Source: Pedobacter foliorum
GTDB lineage: Bacteria > Bacteroidota > Bacteroidia > Sphingobacteriales > Sphingobacteriaceae
Direction of reading: 5' to 3'
Assembly (NCBI RefSeq): GCF_013266735.1
Contig: NZ_JABSNU010000004.1
Location: forward strand, 1 to 64,000
Length of the DNA: 64,000 bases
The translations under genes were made by a program, and so were the position numbers. Under the pieces are notes generated by a model, which had not been told where the DNA came from, made no database searches, and was given only the letters and a program-made list of their open reading frames with translations. Each line of letters begins with the position of its first letter. The stretch's first letter is position 1. Shown here one piece after another: positions 24,742 to 35,025 of the stretch.

Positions 24742-26253
24742 ATGAAACGTTTTATATTTGCATTTCTAGTTTTAACTACCGGGACAACGATCATGTCCGG
24801 ATGCAAAAAATTCCTGAATGTTGTTCCAGTTGATAACCTTTCGGGTAATAACTATTGGCAAAATCAAAGGGATGTAGAGGCATTTACTACCGGCATCTAT
24901 AATCAGTTTAGAGAAAATACCCTTTCCTCAGCTTATTTTCCAACGGCGGGAGATTTACGCTGTAGTCCGGCTATAGCAACTCCTGGACTTGGACGTAATT
25001 ATATTACGCTTATTGTTTACAATGAGCTGAATGCGTTAATTCATACCGATGATTATTTTTCAGAGATATTCAATTACAAGGGAATGACCCAGTGGGCTAA
25101 TTGGTATAAGATGGTTCAATCGGCTAATATTTTATATGTACAGGCTGATAAAGTTGAATCACTAACCCCAGCGCAAAGAAAGCAGTATCGTGCTGAAGCT
25201 GTATTCCTTCGTAATCTAGCTTACTTTTTTATGGTTCGCCAATTTGGAGATATTCCATATTACACCAAAGCATACAACCAGGATCCTTTACCAAGGATGA
25301 ACATGGTTAAGGTACTGGATAACTGTATAGCTGATATGCTGGCAGTTAAGGATGATTTGCCCTGGACCTACGAAGATCCTTCAATAGTAGGTATTCGTGC
25401 CATGAGAGGAAGTGCAATAGCTTTGTTAATGCACATGAACATGTGGGCTGCCGGCTTTGAGACAGGTGATAAAACTAAGTATTATAGTTCTGTAAATGAG
25501 CTAGGTGATGAGATCATGAAAAGCAGGAGTTATGAATTGCTGCCAATAACAAGAACAAAGGAGATATTTAAAGGTCGTACAAAAGAGAGTTTGTTTGAAG
25601 TGTTAAGAAGCTTAAACTACGGTGAGTATTCTAATGGAGATTATCTATATAATACATTTACTGATATGGTGTTACACTACCCACACAAACCTGTACAATC
25701 TATCACCAAAAGTTATCTTTATTATGATAGTAAATTCATTAATAAGCTTTACCCTACCGGTGAGCCCGATAAAAGAGCAGAATACTGGTTTGATCCTAAA
25801 ACCATATATGCAACTGATGGAAGTTGGGAGTTGCTAAAATTCGTTAACATTTTTGCTGCCGAGGGAGAGGATGTTTTACCTGATGATGATTTAATTGTGT
25901 TTCGTTTATCCGATGCAATATTGTTGCGTGCTGAAGCGCAGGCTGAGCTTGGCGACGATGCCGGAGCTATGGCATCGGCAAATGTTGTTAGAGCAAGGGC
26001 TGAAGCAACTCCTTTTTATGCATTAAATGGTAAAGATTTAAAGGATGCCATCTGGTATGAACGCTGCAGAGAACTGATGGGAGAGGGGCATTATTATTTT
26101 GATTTGGTACGCACTAAAAAAGTACTGGATAGAGAATATTGTTTTCACCCGATTTCAATTGAGAATTTTAAGGCGGGAGCATGGGCATGGCCAATTGATA
26201 AGAGCGCACTTACGCACAACCCATATATGAATTTGAACGATTATTGGAAGTAA
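24742..26253 (+). CDS. SusD/RagB-like surface lipoprotein, second copy
   Basis: 503 residues from ATG 24742, which gives a lipoprotein signal ending in TTIMSGC. SusD hallmarks are YRAEAVFLRNLAYFFMVRQFGDIPYY (split in the sequence around residue 155-180) and WYERCRELMGEGHYYFDLVRTKK near the end. Frames opening earlier at 24655 run inside the SusC gene and are rejected. It should pair with the second SusC. Confidence 0.93.
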   Translation: MKRFIFAFLVLTTGTTIMSGCKKFLNVVPVDNLSGNNYWQNQRDVEAFTTGIYNQFRENTLSSAYFPTAGDLRCSPAIATPGLGRNYITLIVYNELNALIHTDDYFSEIFNYKGMTQWANWYKMVQSANILYVQADKVESLTPAQRKQYRAEAVFLRNLAYFFMVRQFGDIPYYTKAYNQDPLPRMNMVKVLDNCIADMLAVKDDLPWTYEDPSIVGIRAMRGSAIALLMHMNMWAAGFETGDKTKYYSSVNELGDEIMKSRSYELLPITRTKEIFKGRTKESLFEVLRSLNYGEYSNGDYLYNTFTDMVLHYPHKPVQSITKSYLYYDSKFINKLYPTGEPDKRAEYWFDPKTIYATDGSWELLKFVNIFAAEGEDVLPDDDLIVFRLSDAILLRAEAQAELGDDAGAMASANVVRARAEATPFYALNGKDLKDAIWYERCRELMGEGHYYFDLVRTKKVLDREYCFHPISIENFKAGAWAWPIDKSALTHNPYMNLNDYWK

Positions 26254-26279
26254 TTTTTAAGACAAATAATAAGGAACTT

Positions 26280-26999
26280 ATGTTAAAGATATTTAAAACG
26301 ACAACAATAATAATGGCAGTCTTAAGCTGCATATTGATGTCTTGCTCAAAAGAGGATTACTTCTATGATACGGGCGTTCATAAAGCAAAGTACGATGGTA
26401 CAATTTTACAGTATCTAAAATCAAAGCCTGTTCAGTTTGATAGTTTGGTGATGGCAATTGATGCAGCAGGAATGAATGATGTGTTTGAAAAAGAGAATAT
26501 TACTTTTTTTGCTCCGGGTAATTCATGCATCTATAAAGCTGTTAAGTGGTTAAATGATGACTTAAGACTAAATGGAAAAGATACAGTATCGAAATTTACT
26601 CAGATTAAGCCGGAAGTTTGGAAGGAAGCATTATCTCTCTACATTTTCAAAGGGACTTATTTGTTAAAGGATGTCCCACAGATTGATACACTTTCTCTTA
26701 AAGCCTTCCCTGGTCAGGGATATGCATCTTATGGTGGAAGATCGATGAATATAGGCGTGTTTTATAATGATGCAGGAGGTATAAAATATGTTGGTTACAG
26801 ACAACTGGTGTTATCTTTTATTCCTGATTTTTCAAACCCCCAAGTTGGTTTAATAAATGCCCCTATAGCCACATCAGATATTCAACCTACTAATGGGGTG
26901 ATTCATGCATTGAGGTTTAGTACCCATTCTTTTGATTTTGAAAGTAGACGATTCATCGCCTCAGCTATTTCAGCAGGAATTGGAAAGGCAGATGAATAA
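26280..26999 (+). CDS. FAS1 (fasciclin)-domain lipoprotein, second copy
   Basis: 239 residues from ATG 26280 (preceded by AAGGAA). The lipoprotein signal ends in LSCILMSC. A FAS1-like domain spans about 35-230 (QYLKSKPVQFDSLVMAID, ITFFAPGNSC, and GVIHALRFSTHSFDF at the H2 position). It is the counterpart of the gene at 19792, in the same place after SusC-SusD. Confidence 0.75.
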   Translation: MLKIFKTTTIIMAVLSCILMSCSKEDYFYDTGVHKAKYDGTILQYLKSKPVQFDSLVMAIDAAGMNDVFEKENITFFAPGNSCIYKAVKWLNDDLRLNGKDTVSKFTQIKPEVWKEALSLYIFKGTYLLKDVPQIDTLSLKAFPGQGYASYGGRSMNIGVFYNDAGGIKYVGYRQLVLSFIPDFSNPQVGLINAPIATSDIQPTNGVIHALRFSTHSFDFESRRFIASAISAGIGKADE

Positions 27000-27042
27000 A
27001 GTTGTTCAGATTAGTTTAACAGAATTATTATAAATATCAATT

Positions 27043-28671
27043 ATGATTTCAATCAACATAAAAAATACAAGAATAGGCCTGATTATGTCAGTATTACTCT
27101 TGCTCATTATAATTAGCATTTCCTGTTCAAAAGAAGCTATCATTCAGGAAGATCCTTATAAGGGAGGTAAGGAAGCACTTGGAGTTAAATTTACAGGAGA
27201 AGAACCAATCCCAAATGCAGGTTCTCCAGGTGATGAAGTAACTTTTAATGTTTCGGGACTTAAAAACTATGCGAGCAAGTTTGAGTTCTTGATAAATGAA
27301 ACAAAAGCCGAAGTTTTGTCTTCTACGGATTCTACAGTGACGGTAAAAGTACCTGAAAATGCAAGTACCGGGGGAACAACACTTTTATTAAATGGGCAAT
27401 CTTTTTTCGGACCTAAATTTACAATACAGGGTAAGGTTTCAATAGATCCATCATTTAAAGCTGTAAATGGTACAAATGGGGCAATAACTGACATCATTTC
27501 TACTTCCAATGGCTATATACTGGTAGGAGGTTTTACAAATTTTGAAAGTCAGGCACCCGCTATACCTGTAAACCGTATCCTGGCTATGTCGAATGATGGA
27601 GTGTTACAGCCAAGTTTAAATGCGCGGAAAGGGGCGGATGGACCAATTCTATCTATTAATCGCCTGTCATCAGGTAAGTATATGATTTCAGGTAGTTTTG
27701 CTAGTTATAATCGTAGATTGGGTATAAATGGAATTACCAGACTAAACGTTGACGGATCTTTGGATTCAATGACTGTAGAGGTAGTTAACCCAAATCCTGA
27801 TCGTCCTAGTTTTGGTTTGGATACTGTTCCTTCTTTTAATGGAGGAGTTTTAGGCCGTCCACCATTCTCGATTGCAAAGAGTTTTGTTAGAGATAATAAG
27901 ACCATAATTTTAGGGAATTTCCTTTATTATCTGAGCTATTATTATCCACGGTCTACCCGAGAAAGTAAAATCGTTGATATTACAAAAATGTCTCAATTGG
28001 CTCGGTTAAAGGAGAATGGAGAATTGGATTCAACATATAATTTTGATCTTTCAATTAAAGGTGGATACCCTGGTGGTAATGGCCCTGTCAATGATGCTTT
28101 TATGCAGGAGGATGGTAGAATTGTCGCTGTTGGTGCTTTTTCGACGTTCAATGGGCTTCAGGTTAACAACATTGTTCGTCTGAATAATGATGGATCTGTG
28201 GATAAGTCATTTGCAACAGGTTCTGGAGCTGATGGTCCAATAACTACTGTTAATTATAATTCTACTACAGGAAGAATATTAGTTGCCGGGAACTTTAAAA
28301 CATTTAATGGGAGAAGTTGCAGTGGAGTTGCGATGTTAAATGCAAATGGAAGTGTTGATGATGTTTTCAAATTCGGACAATTAGCTGGTGGGTTTCCAAA
28401 CTATGCTGCTCAATTGAATAATGGTAAAGTATTGGTGTCTGGAGATTTTAATAATTATGGAGGTGTCATTAGACAGGGCTTTATGATTTTGAATCAGGAC
28501 GGTTCACTTGCGAAAGGATATAATAATACCGGAGCCTTTCAGGGAAGGATAGTAAAAATGGTACAGACCAACTCAGCATTAGGTTACCCTGCGGTTTTAT
28601 TGGTGGGGGACTTTAGCAAATTCGATAATAAAAGGGTTGGAAATATTGTACGTGTTGAGATTAAACCATAG
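27043..28671 (+). CDS. Delta-60 repeat lipoprotein with IPT/TIG-like domain (DUF5008-like)
   Basis: 542 residues. The lipoprotein signal ends in ISISC near residue 28. Residues about 45-130 look like an IPT/TIG-type Ig domain (GSPGDEVTFNVSGL). From about 140 come several delta-60-type repeats of roughly 55 residues, recognised by GRIVAVGAFSTFNG, IVRLNNDGSVDKSF and GRILVAGNFKTFNG, which would fold as a beta-propeller. This architecture resembles DUF5008 proteins. Probably a surface binding protein of the locus. Confidence 0.72.
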   Translation: MISINIKNTRIGLIMSVLLLLIIISISCSKEAIIQEDPYKGGKEALGVKFTGEEPIPNAGSPGDEVTFNVSGLKNYASKFEFLINETKAEVLSSTDSTVTVKVPENASTGGTTLLLNGQSFFGPKFTIQGKVSIDPSFKAVNGTNGAITDIISTSNGYILVGGFTNFESQAPAIPVNRILAMSNDGVLQPSLNARKGADGPILSINRLSSGKYMISGSFASYNRRLGINGITRLNVDGSLDSMTVEVVNPNPDRPSFGLDTVPSFNGGVLGRPPFSIAKSFVRDNKTIILGNFLYYLSYYYPRSTRESKIVDITKMSQLARLKENGELDSTYNFDLSIKGGYPGGNGPVNDAFMQEDGRIVAVGAFSTFNGLQVNNIVRLNNDGSVDKSFATGSGADGPITTVNYNSTTGRILVAGNFKTFNGRSCSGVAMLNANGSVDDVFKFGQLAGGFPNYAAQLNNGKVLVSGDFNNYGGVIRQGFMILNQDGSLAKGYNNTGAFQGRIVKMVQTNSALGYPAVLLVGDFSKFDNKRVGNIVRVEIKP

Positions 28672-28697
28672 CCTTAAACCTTATAAATAAATCAGAC

Positions 28698-30437
28698 ATG
28701 AATAAAATAAATACATATACTCATAAACTAGTTGCCATAATAACTGTAGCGCTATTTATTATGATATTCTCAGCCTGTAATAAGGATTTTCCAAACAGGT
28801 TAAAGGAATCATCACAGAATGATACCTCCGGTATCAGTGCAAAAAATCGTAAGGTACTTTATATCATTTTGGATGGGGTACGAGGAAAAGCGCTAAAAGC
28901 TATAAACCCACCGAATATTGCAAAAATTACCAATAACTCAGTTTATGCCTTTGATGCTTTATCTGATTTCGATGAAAATGTACTTACCAATGCCGGTGCA
29001 TGGTCTAATATGTTAACGGGAGTAACTAAAGATAAACATGATGTAATCTCAAATGATTTTTCAGGTAATAAACTTGCAGCTTATCCAAGTATGATCTCAC
29101 GTCTTAAACAGGCCAATCCTCAATTAAGAACAGTATCAATAGCTTCATCAGTAGCGTTTAATACTAATCTGGCAAGTGATGCTGTATTACATCAGGAATT
29201 TGAAAATGATGACCTCGCTGTTAAGAATGCAGTTAATGAGGAGTTAAAAAGAGACGATGCTACCTTTGTTTTAGCTCAATTTCATAGTGCTGAGCTTGCA
29301 GGTAAAGCAAATGACTATGAAGAAGGGACAATAGCATATGTGAATGCAATCCTTAAAATTGACAACTACATTGGGGAGATCATGACTTCGCTAAGAAGCA
29401 GAAAAACTTTTTCTGATGAAAACTGGTTGGTTGTTATTGCTTCAAGTAAAGGTGGAGAAATTGCTCCAGACGGAAGCGCTGTGGATAACACTTCTTATGG
29501 TGATGCAACAAGAAATAGCTTTATAGTTTTTTATAACCCTCGCTTTAGTACACTGTTTATACCTAAACCGGCCAGTGATGCAGTTCCTTATACTGGTACA
29601 GCACCAAATTTTGCTGGTAATGATTCAAAAATTAGTCGTGCAGTTATTCAAGACGCTACGGCATTTAATATGGGTTTAAATGACTTTACGGTTGAGGTTA
29701 AAGTAAAAGTGAATAATGGGGGAGAATATTATCCGCCAATTTTAGGCAAAAGAGCAACTTTTAATGGTAATGTTATTGGTTGGTTGTTTTTTCTTGAGGG
29801 AGATGACTGGCAACTAAACCTTAGTTCAACAAGTGGAGGGAATATACAGGCAAATGGAGGTGCAATTAGAGACGGTTTTTGGCATACACTAACGGCTAAA
29901 TTTTATAAGGATGGTGCTACACGTAAAGCTTCTGTATATACTGATGGAGTTTTAAAGAAAACAATAGACATTACATCTCGTGGTAACATAGATTCTCCAG
30001 CGCCGTTTACATTGGGATACATTACCGGTTCAGGCGGGTCAATTGATGTGATATTGTCGGATATACAATTCTATAATGTGGCCATACCAGATAATGTTAT
30101 CAAAGCTCAATCACGTAAAACCTATGTAGACTCTTCGCATCCATATTTCAATAATTTGATTGGATACTGGCCAGGAGATGAGGGTAAAGGGGATGTTATT
30201 AAAGATAAATCAAGCTACACCCGTGATTTTAGAATGCAGGGTACAGCTCAATGGCAACAGTTCAATGAGTTTACTCCGTATTTAGATCCGATTATTTCGT
30301 CAGATTTTTACAAAATAGTACCTAACTCAGTTGATATCCCCTTTGAAATTTATCAATGGTTAGGTGTTTCGGTTCCAAAATCATGGAATCTTGATGGAAA
30401 ATCATGGAACCCTATTTATTCTGATATTAAACCTTAA
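28698..30437 (+). CDS. AP-fold (degenerate) plus LamG lipoprotein, DUF4983-like, first copy
   Basis: 579 residues with a lipoprotein signal (IFSAC). Residues about 50-280 align by pattern to the alkaline-phosphatase/phosphodiesterase fold: ILDGVRGKALKAINPPNI, then WSNMLTGVTKDKHDV. But the late metal motifs are missing: a TSDHG-type motif is replaced by ASSKG, and the D-x-x-GH motif by FHSAELAG. A LamG/concanavalin-like domain follows (about 305-470), then a C-terminal segment with a W-rich end typical of DUF4983. Probably a non-catalytic glycan- or glycoprotein-binding protein. It resembles the gene at 32404; the two flank the M60 peptidase gene. Confidence 0.72.
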   Translation: MNKINTYTHKLVAIITVALFIMIFSACNKDFPNRLKESSQNDTSGISAKNRKVLYIILDGVRGKALKAINPPNIAKITNNSVYAFDALSDFDENVLTNAGAWSNMLTGVTKDKHDVISNDFSGNKLAAYPSMISRLKQANPQLRTVSIASSVAFNTNLASDAVLHQEFENDDLAVKNAVNEELKRDDATFVLAQFHSAELAGKANDYEEGTIAYVNAILKIDNYIGEIMTSLRSRKTFSDENWLVVIASSKGGEIAPDGSAVDNTSYGDATRNSFIVFYNPRFSTLFIPKPASDAVPYTGTAPNFAGNDSKISRAVIQDATAFNMGLNDFTVEVKVKVNNGGEYYPPILGKRATFNGNVIGWLFFLEGDDWQLNLSSTSGGNIQANGGAIRDGFWHTLTAKFYKDGATRKASVYTDGVLKKTIDITSRGNIDSPAPFTLGYITGSGGSIDVILSDIQFYNVAIPDNVIKAQSRKTYVDSSHPYFNNLIGYWPGDEGKGDVIKDKSSYTRDFRMQGTAQWQQFNEFTPYLDPIISSDFYKIVPNSVDIPFEIYQWLGVSVPKSWNLDGKSWNPIYSDIKP

Positions 30438-30443
30438 TTTGAT

Positions 30444-32381
30444 ATGAAAAGTACTTTTTTTTCTACTAAAATATTAATGGCTATGTTTTTATTGAGTTTA
30501 GTCTCATGTAAAAAATATGGTTATGAATTTGAAGATGGCTATAATAAACCTGGGACACCTAACAGTGAACAGACTCTTGATACCTCAATGAATTACGTTG
30601 ATAAATCTTTATACGCAAGAGCTCGAATTTTTCCTGGAATGGTAGAGGCGGCAGAACCAAGATTAAAAGACGTTAAATTCACTCTGGATTTGAATTTTTC
30701 GGCATCGAATTCCTATTTGTTGCGAATTGCTGTAGCACCTCAGCCACAGTTTAGTACTGGGTTTTATGCTCCTGCGGGTGAGTTAATCAAAATTGTTGTT
30801 CCAGAAGGGGTAAATGGATTGAGTGTTCAGGTAGGGGGACATACCGATGATCTTACCGGGCAATTAAATTTGAAAAGAGATCCTTTAATTTATACCGTTA
30901 AGCAGTTGTATCCAGGAGCAAATTTTGTACGTAATCCTTACGGCGGTACAATTTATATAAATGCGGCATTTGGAATTGAAAGACCAGTAGAGTTTACAAT
31001 TACAGGAGCGGTTAAGTCACCTGATTTTGTACTTGGAAAAACAAATGATTCTGAATGGATAAAAGAAGTTAGAGCATCTACAGTTCCATGGTTGGAATTG
31101 CGTAGCAACAGGGTAATCTTCTTAATTCCGAGAGATTTTTTAATCAGAAATTTTGATTCTGCAAAACCACTAACAAATCCTACAGCATTGATGAATGCAT
31201 GGAATACTGTGTTTGAAGAGGATTATAATAAATGGATGGGACTTTCGGATAATGCAATAGACAATAGAGATAGGAGCCCTCAAGCGCCATGGAGAGAAAT
31301 ATTGGATATTCAACCTTCAGTTGGTTACGGGCATAGTGGTGTTCCAGGAGCCCCTGCAATAGTTGCTACAATGGACGATGAGTGGTTTAATAGTGTAGTT
31401 AGTATAGATCAATTACTTCATGGTTCGAATTGGGGTACTTACCATGAGTTTGGGCATAATTGCCAGCAACATTCTATATGGAGTTGGAGTACGCTTGTTG
31501 AAACAACTAATAATCTTTTTAGCTATAAAGTAGCGAATAGAACCGGAGCAAGCTTTGCAATTCAACATGGTGATGATTGGGTTAAGCCGGCTTTAGATTT
31601 TGCCGCTACTAACACCGCTTTAAATGTATTCGATACTGATAAGAATATGAATGATGCATTTAAAAGAATGATTCCATTTCTTCAAATATTTGGTATATAT
31701 GGTTATGATGCAATGCCTTATCTATATACCGAAGCAAGACACGCACAACGTTATTCAATTAGTGATATTGATAAGCATGATTTTGTATACGAGCGTTTCT
31801 CTGAATATGCAAAGACCGATTTAAAGTTGTTTTTTGAAGCATGGGGTATAGGGATTTCTGCTCAATCAAGAGCGAAAATCTCGGCTAAATATCCAGGATT
31901 AACTAAAAAGATATGGACATATAACCCGATGACCAAAGCAGGAGGTACAGATCTTATTGCTTTCAAAACAACGATTACTGCAAGTTCTGAAGAACTGTCA
32001 GGTGAGGGTGAAACAAATGGTCACGCATTTGCAATGTTAGATGGTCTTGATAATACATTCTGGCATAGTAAATGGGATGGAGGTGCAGATAATTTTCCCT
32101 ATACTCTTATCCTTAATACAGGCACCACGGTAGCAGCTAAAGGCTTATACTTTGTGACTAGAAATTCGGGTGCTCAGAGGCCTAAAAATGCAGAAATATA
32201 TACCAGTAATGATCAAGTAACCTGGAAGCTTGTTGGCTCAACAGTAATCACAAACGCATTCGCAAGGTACAATTATAATTTCCCTGCAACCGTAAATGCC
32301 CAATTTTACAAAGTTATCCTTAAGGATAGCTGGACAGGTGATGTATTTGCAGCCTTATCAGAGTTGAATGTTATTAAGTAA
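30444..32381 (+). CDS. M60-family metallopeptidase (enhancin/mucinase-like) with discoidin domain
   Basis: 645 residues, lipoprotein signal with SLVSC near residue 22. The zinc site is H334-E335-x-x-H338 (HEFGH), with the third ligand probably the Glu in LVETTNN about 17 residues further. Preceding WFNS and following QQHSIWSW text is typical of M60. Residues about 515-645 form an F5/8 type C (discoidin) carbohydrate-binding domain. M60 enzymes cleave glycoproteins such as mucins near O-glycans, so this is the likely backbone-cutting enzyme of the locus, on the outer surface. Confidence 0.9.
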   Translation: MKSTFFSTKILMAMFLLSLVSCKKYGYEFEDGYNKPGTPNSEQTLDTSMNYVDKSLYARARIFPGMVEAAEPRLKDVKFTLDLNFSASNSYLLRIAVAPQPQFSTGFYAPAGELIKIVVPEGVNGLSVQVGGHTDDLTGQLNLKRDPLIYTVKQLYPGANFVRNPYGGTIYINAAFGIERPVEFTITGAVKSPDFVLGKTNDSEWIKEVRASTVPWLELRSNRVIFLIPRDFLIRNFDSAKPLTNPTALMNAWNTVFEEDYNKWMGLSDNAIDNRDRSPQAPWREILDIQPSVGYGHSGVPGAPAIVATMDDEWFNSVVSIDQLLHGSNWGTYHEFGHNCQQHSIWSWSTLVETTNNLFSYKVANRTGASFAIQHGDDWVKPALDFAATNTALNVFDTDKNMNDAFKRMIPFLQIFGIYGYDAMPYLYTEARHAQRYSISDIDKHDFVYERFSEYAKTDLKLFFEAWGIGISAQSRAKISAKYPGLTKKIWTYNPMTKAGGTDLIAFKTTITASSEELSGEGETNGHAFAMLDGLDNTFWHSKWDGGADNFPYTLILNTGTTVAAKGLYFVTRNSGAQRPKNAEIYTSNDQVTWKLVGSTVITNAFARYNYNFPATVNAQFYKVILKDSWTGDVFAALSELNVIK

Positions 32382-32403
32382 GTAATTAATTATTAAAAAT
32401 TAG

Positions 32404-34104
32404 ATGATGATAAATTATAAAAATAGGATCAGGATATTTTACAGTCTTTTGGCGGTAATGCTATTAACTGCATTTAATGCCTGTAAAAAATATGAAAACC
32501 CTGCTCAGATTTATGAAGAATACGGTGGGGATGTGAATGGGAAAGCGGTAAGGAAAGTGTTAATTGTTAATATAAACGGAGCAGTTGGTGCCGATATTAA
32601 AGCGATCAATCCTACAAATATTACGGCACTTGTTAAGAGCGGTAAATTCAGTTTTAATGAACTTAAGGATGGAGTGGCTACCGATGCCGGATCAATAGCG
32701 AGTATGTTGACCGGAGTGTCATCGGCTAAGCATAGAATAGTTGACAACAGCTATATTCCTGTTAAGGATGGTAATGATGATCATGCCCCAATTACAAATT
32801 ATCCATCTATGTTTTCACGAATGTTAGATGTTAGACCGGAATTTAAAACAGTAACAGTTACTTCTGATGCTGCTTTAGATAAATATTTAATTCATGCTGA
32901 TCGCAGTATTTTGGCCGAAAGTGATGCATTAGTTAAAGATTCTGCAGTTAATATACTAAAGGATAATAATGCAAAAGTTATCATGGTTGATTTTAGGTCT
33001 GTTAAAACTGCTGGAAGTAGAGATGGGTTTTCGCCAGATGTACCTGCGTATAAGGCAGCTATTGAGACTGTTGACGGTTATATTGGAGAAATGATGACTG
33101 CATTGAAAGGCCGTAAAGATTATGCCTCAGAAGATTGGTTAGTAATAGTTACGACCAATAGAGGTGGTGATGAAAAGAATTCTAAACCAGGCTTTGTTAT
33201 TTGTTCTAATCCTAACTTTAAGGAACAAGGGATTTCAAAGGAAGGGTTTAATACCATGCACTTTAAGGGAACAGCTACAAATGCTTATATAAAAAATGAT
33301 AATGGTTTATATGATTCAGGGGCTGATAAGGATTTTACTGTACAGCTTCAAATAAAAATGAATGCCAGCAATTACTATCCTGGGTTTTTCTCAAAAAGTA
33401 ATGGAGTAAGTGGATCTTCGACTACCGGATGGACTATGTTTCAAGAGGGAGGAACTTATGGTGTTATTTTTGGCGGTACAAATAATGGGGGATCAGGTAA
33501 AACTCAGGTTTTAGGAAGCCAGATTATGGATGGTAAATGGCATACCATAACAATGACGGTTAAGCTTAGTGGTATTGTAAGGACTGCTACACTTTATACT
33601 GATGGGAATCAGGTGGGTACGCTTAATATTACTGCTACAAAAAACTTAAGTACCACAGAACCTTTAATGCTGGGGCATAAAAATGTTGATGGTAGTAGTA
33701 ATTTAGATTTATATGGAGCTGATATGTTATATTTTAACACGGCTTTAGATGCAGCTACTATTAAGGATAATATTGCATTAAAAGACATCACTAAGCATCC
33801 TAAATATTCAAATTTAATTGGTTATTGGTCGATAGATGAAGGTGGCGGTGGTGTTTTGATAAACTCCGTACCGTCCGGGCCAAATTTCCTTATGAGAGGG
33901 TCAGGAGTATGGGATGCTCTTGGGAATGATATTCCGGTAAGCCGGACACCACAGACACTAACGGATGGGACATTGTCAATTGTTGCTACTGGACCTGATG
34001 TGACAGCTCTTACATTCTATTGGTTAAGAGTTCCGGTTAAAAGTGATTGGAGTTTAGATGGAGTTCCATGGATATCGAACTTTGAAATTGAATACATTAA
34101 GTAA
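32404..34104 (+). CDS. AP-fold (degenerate) plus LamG lipoprotein, DUF4983-like, second copy
   Basis: 566 residues, lipoprotein signal ending AFNAC. The same layout as the gene at 28698: an AP-like domain (about 45-270), LamG domain (about 300-450) and a W-rich C-terminus. The AP motifs have decayed further: the usual LDG is NING, the DHG position reads TNRGG, and D-x-x-GH is absent. Most likely a paralogue without catalysis that binds ligand. Co-transcribed after the M60 gene with a 22-bp gap. Confidence 0.72.
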   Translation: MMINYKNRIRIFYSLLAVMLLTAFNACKKYENPAQIYEEYGGDVNGKAVRKVLIVNINGAVGADIKAINPTNITALVKSGKFSFNELKDGVATDAGSIASMLTGVSSAKHRIVDNSYIPVKDGNDDHAPITNYPSMFSRMLDVRPEFKTVTVTSDAALDKYLIHADRSILAESDALVKDSAVNILKDNNAKVIMVDFRSVKTAGSRDGFSPDVPAYKAAIETVDGYIGEMMTALKGRKDYASEDWLVIVTTNRGGDEKNSKPGFVICSNPNFKEQGISKEGFNTMHFKGTATNAYIKNDNGLYDSGADKDFTVQLQIKMNASNYYPGFFSKSNGVSGSSTTGWTMFQEGGTYGVIFGGTNNGGSGKTQVLGSQIMDGKWHTITMTVKLSGIVRTATLYTDGNQVGTLNITATKNLSTTEPLMLGHKNVDGSSNLDLYGADMLYFNTALDAATIKDNIALKDITKHPKYSNLIGYWSIDEGGGGVLINSVPSGPNFLMRGSGVWDALGNDIPVSRTPQTLTDGTLSIVATGPDVTALTFYWLRVPVKSDWSLDGVPWISNFEIEYIK

Positions 34105-34132
34105 TAAATAGATTAACAAAAAATTGAAAACA

Positions 34133-35005
34133 ATGAAAAGAAAAGATCTCTATTTATTCATGGTACTTGTTGCAATAACAATTTCATCATGCAAGAAAAG
34201 TTCGTCAAAGCCAGATATTAATACTGAACCGGAAAAACCGGTGGTAGTTGAAGATATAAATTATAAAACAGTTGCAAACACTATTGAAATTTCTCCGGAG
34301 CTTGAAGCCGCTAAATTTGTATGGCAGAATGCCTCTAAAAAGGCAGTTACCATTAAATTCAAATACACAGCAGACGGAATAAATAAGGAGGTACTTGTTG
34401 AAAATAATGCAGATGCGGAAGGCGCTATATCTGTGCCTATTTTTGGCCTTACAAATTTTACAATAGTAGTAACCAATACAGGTGGAAAAGCTATTGAAAC
34501 AAGGTTAATGGGAATTCTACCTGTATTAAAGCCTGAAGTTAAATTGAGTAAAGCAGGCTGGACAGCTTCTGCATCAAGCGAAATTAATAGTGAAGATGAA
34601 GAGCTTAATGGGGCAGAAAATATAGTCGATGATGTAACTACAAAAAGCATCACCTCACCTAAGGTTCCTTCTTTCTGGCAGTCAGATTATAATTTGGATC
34701 CTATATTTCCGTATCCACACTGGTTAATCATCGATTTGAAGAAAGATATTAGGATAACGAAAATAGGACTAAATGCCCATACTGATGGAAGTCAGGGTTT
34801 TACTCAATTTAAGATTGAAGGTAGCGTTGATGGCATTGGATTTACGGATATTGCTGAGGGACAAAAAACATTTAATCCTCGCATTACTACGGAGCAAAAC
34901 TTTAAAGTATCTCCGGCAACGCCAATCAGGTATGTGAAAATTACATTGTTGATTGGTTCTGATTATCCTTGTTTGGCTAATTTTGAAGCTTACGCAAGAC
35001 AATAA
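34133..35005 (+). CDS. Discoidin-domain lipoprotein (last gene of the SusCD locus)
   Basis: 290 residues from ATG 34133; a TTG nine bases earlier is in frame but weaker. The lipoprotein signal ends in ITISSC. Residues about 45-125 look like a small beta domain (DUF4998-like, low confidence). Residues about 140-290 form an F5/8 type C domain (WTASASSE, WLIIDLKKDIRITKIGL, IRYVKITLL). Probably a surface glycan-binding protein. A strong terminator follows. Confidence 0.78.
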   Translation: MKRKDLYLFMVLVAITISSCKKSSSKPDINTEPEKPVVVEDINYKTVANTIEISPELEAAKFVWQNASKKAVTIKFKYTADGINKEVLVENNADAEGAISVPIFGLTNFTIVVTNTGGKAIETRLMGILPVLKPEVKLSKAGWTASASSEINSEDEELNGAENIVDDVTTKSITSPKVPSFWQSDYNLDPIFPYPHWLIIDLKKDIRITKIGLNAHTDGSQGFTQFKIEGSVDGIGFTDIAEGQKTFNPRITTEQNFKVSPATPIRYVKITLLIGSDYPCLANFEAYARQ

Positions 35006-35025
35006 ACTTTGTAATATATTTTATG

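Noticed and set aside
34261..34653. 130-codon minus-strand frame inside the discoidin lipoprotein gene
   Set aside because: Antisense shadow; serine/alanine-rich as expected from the reverse of the real gene.
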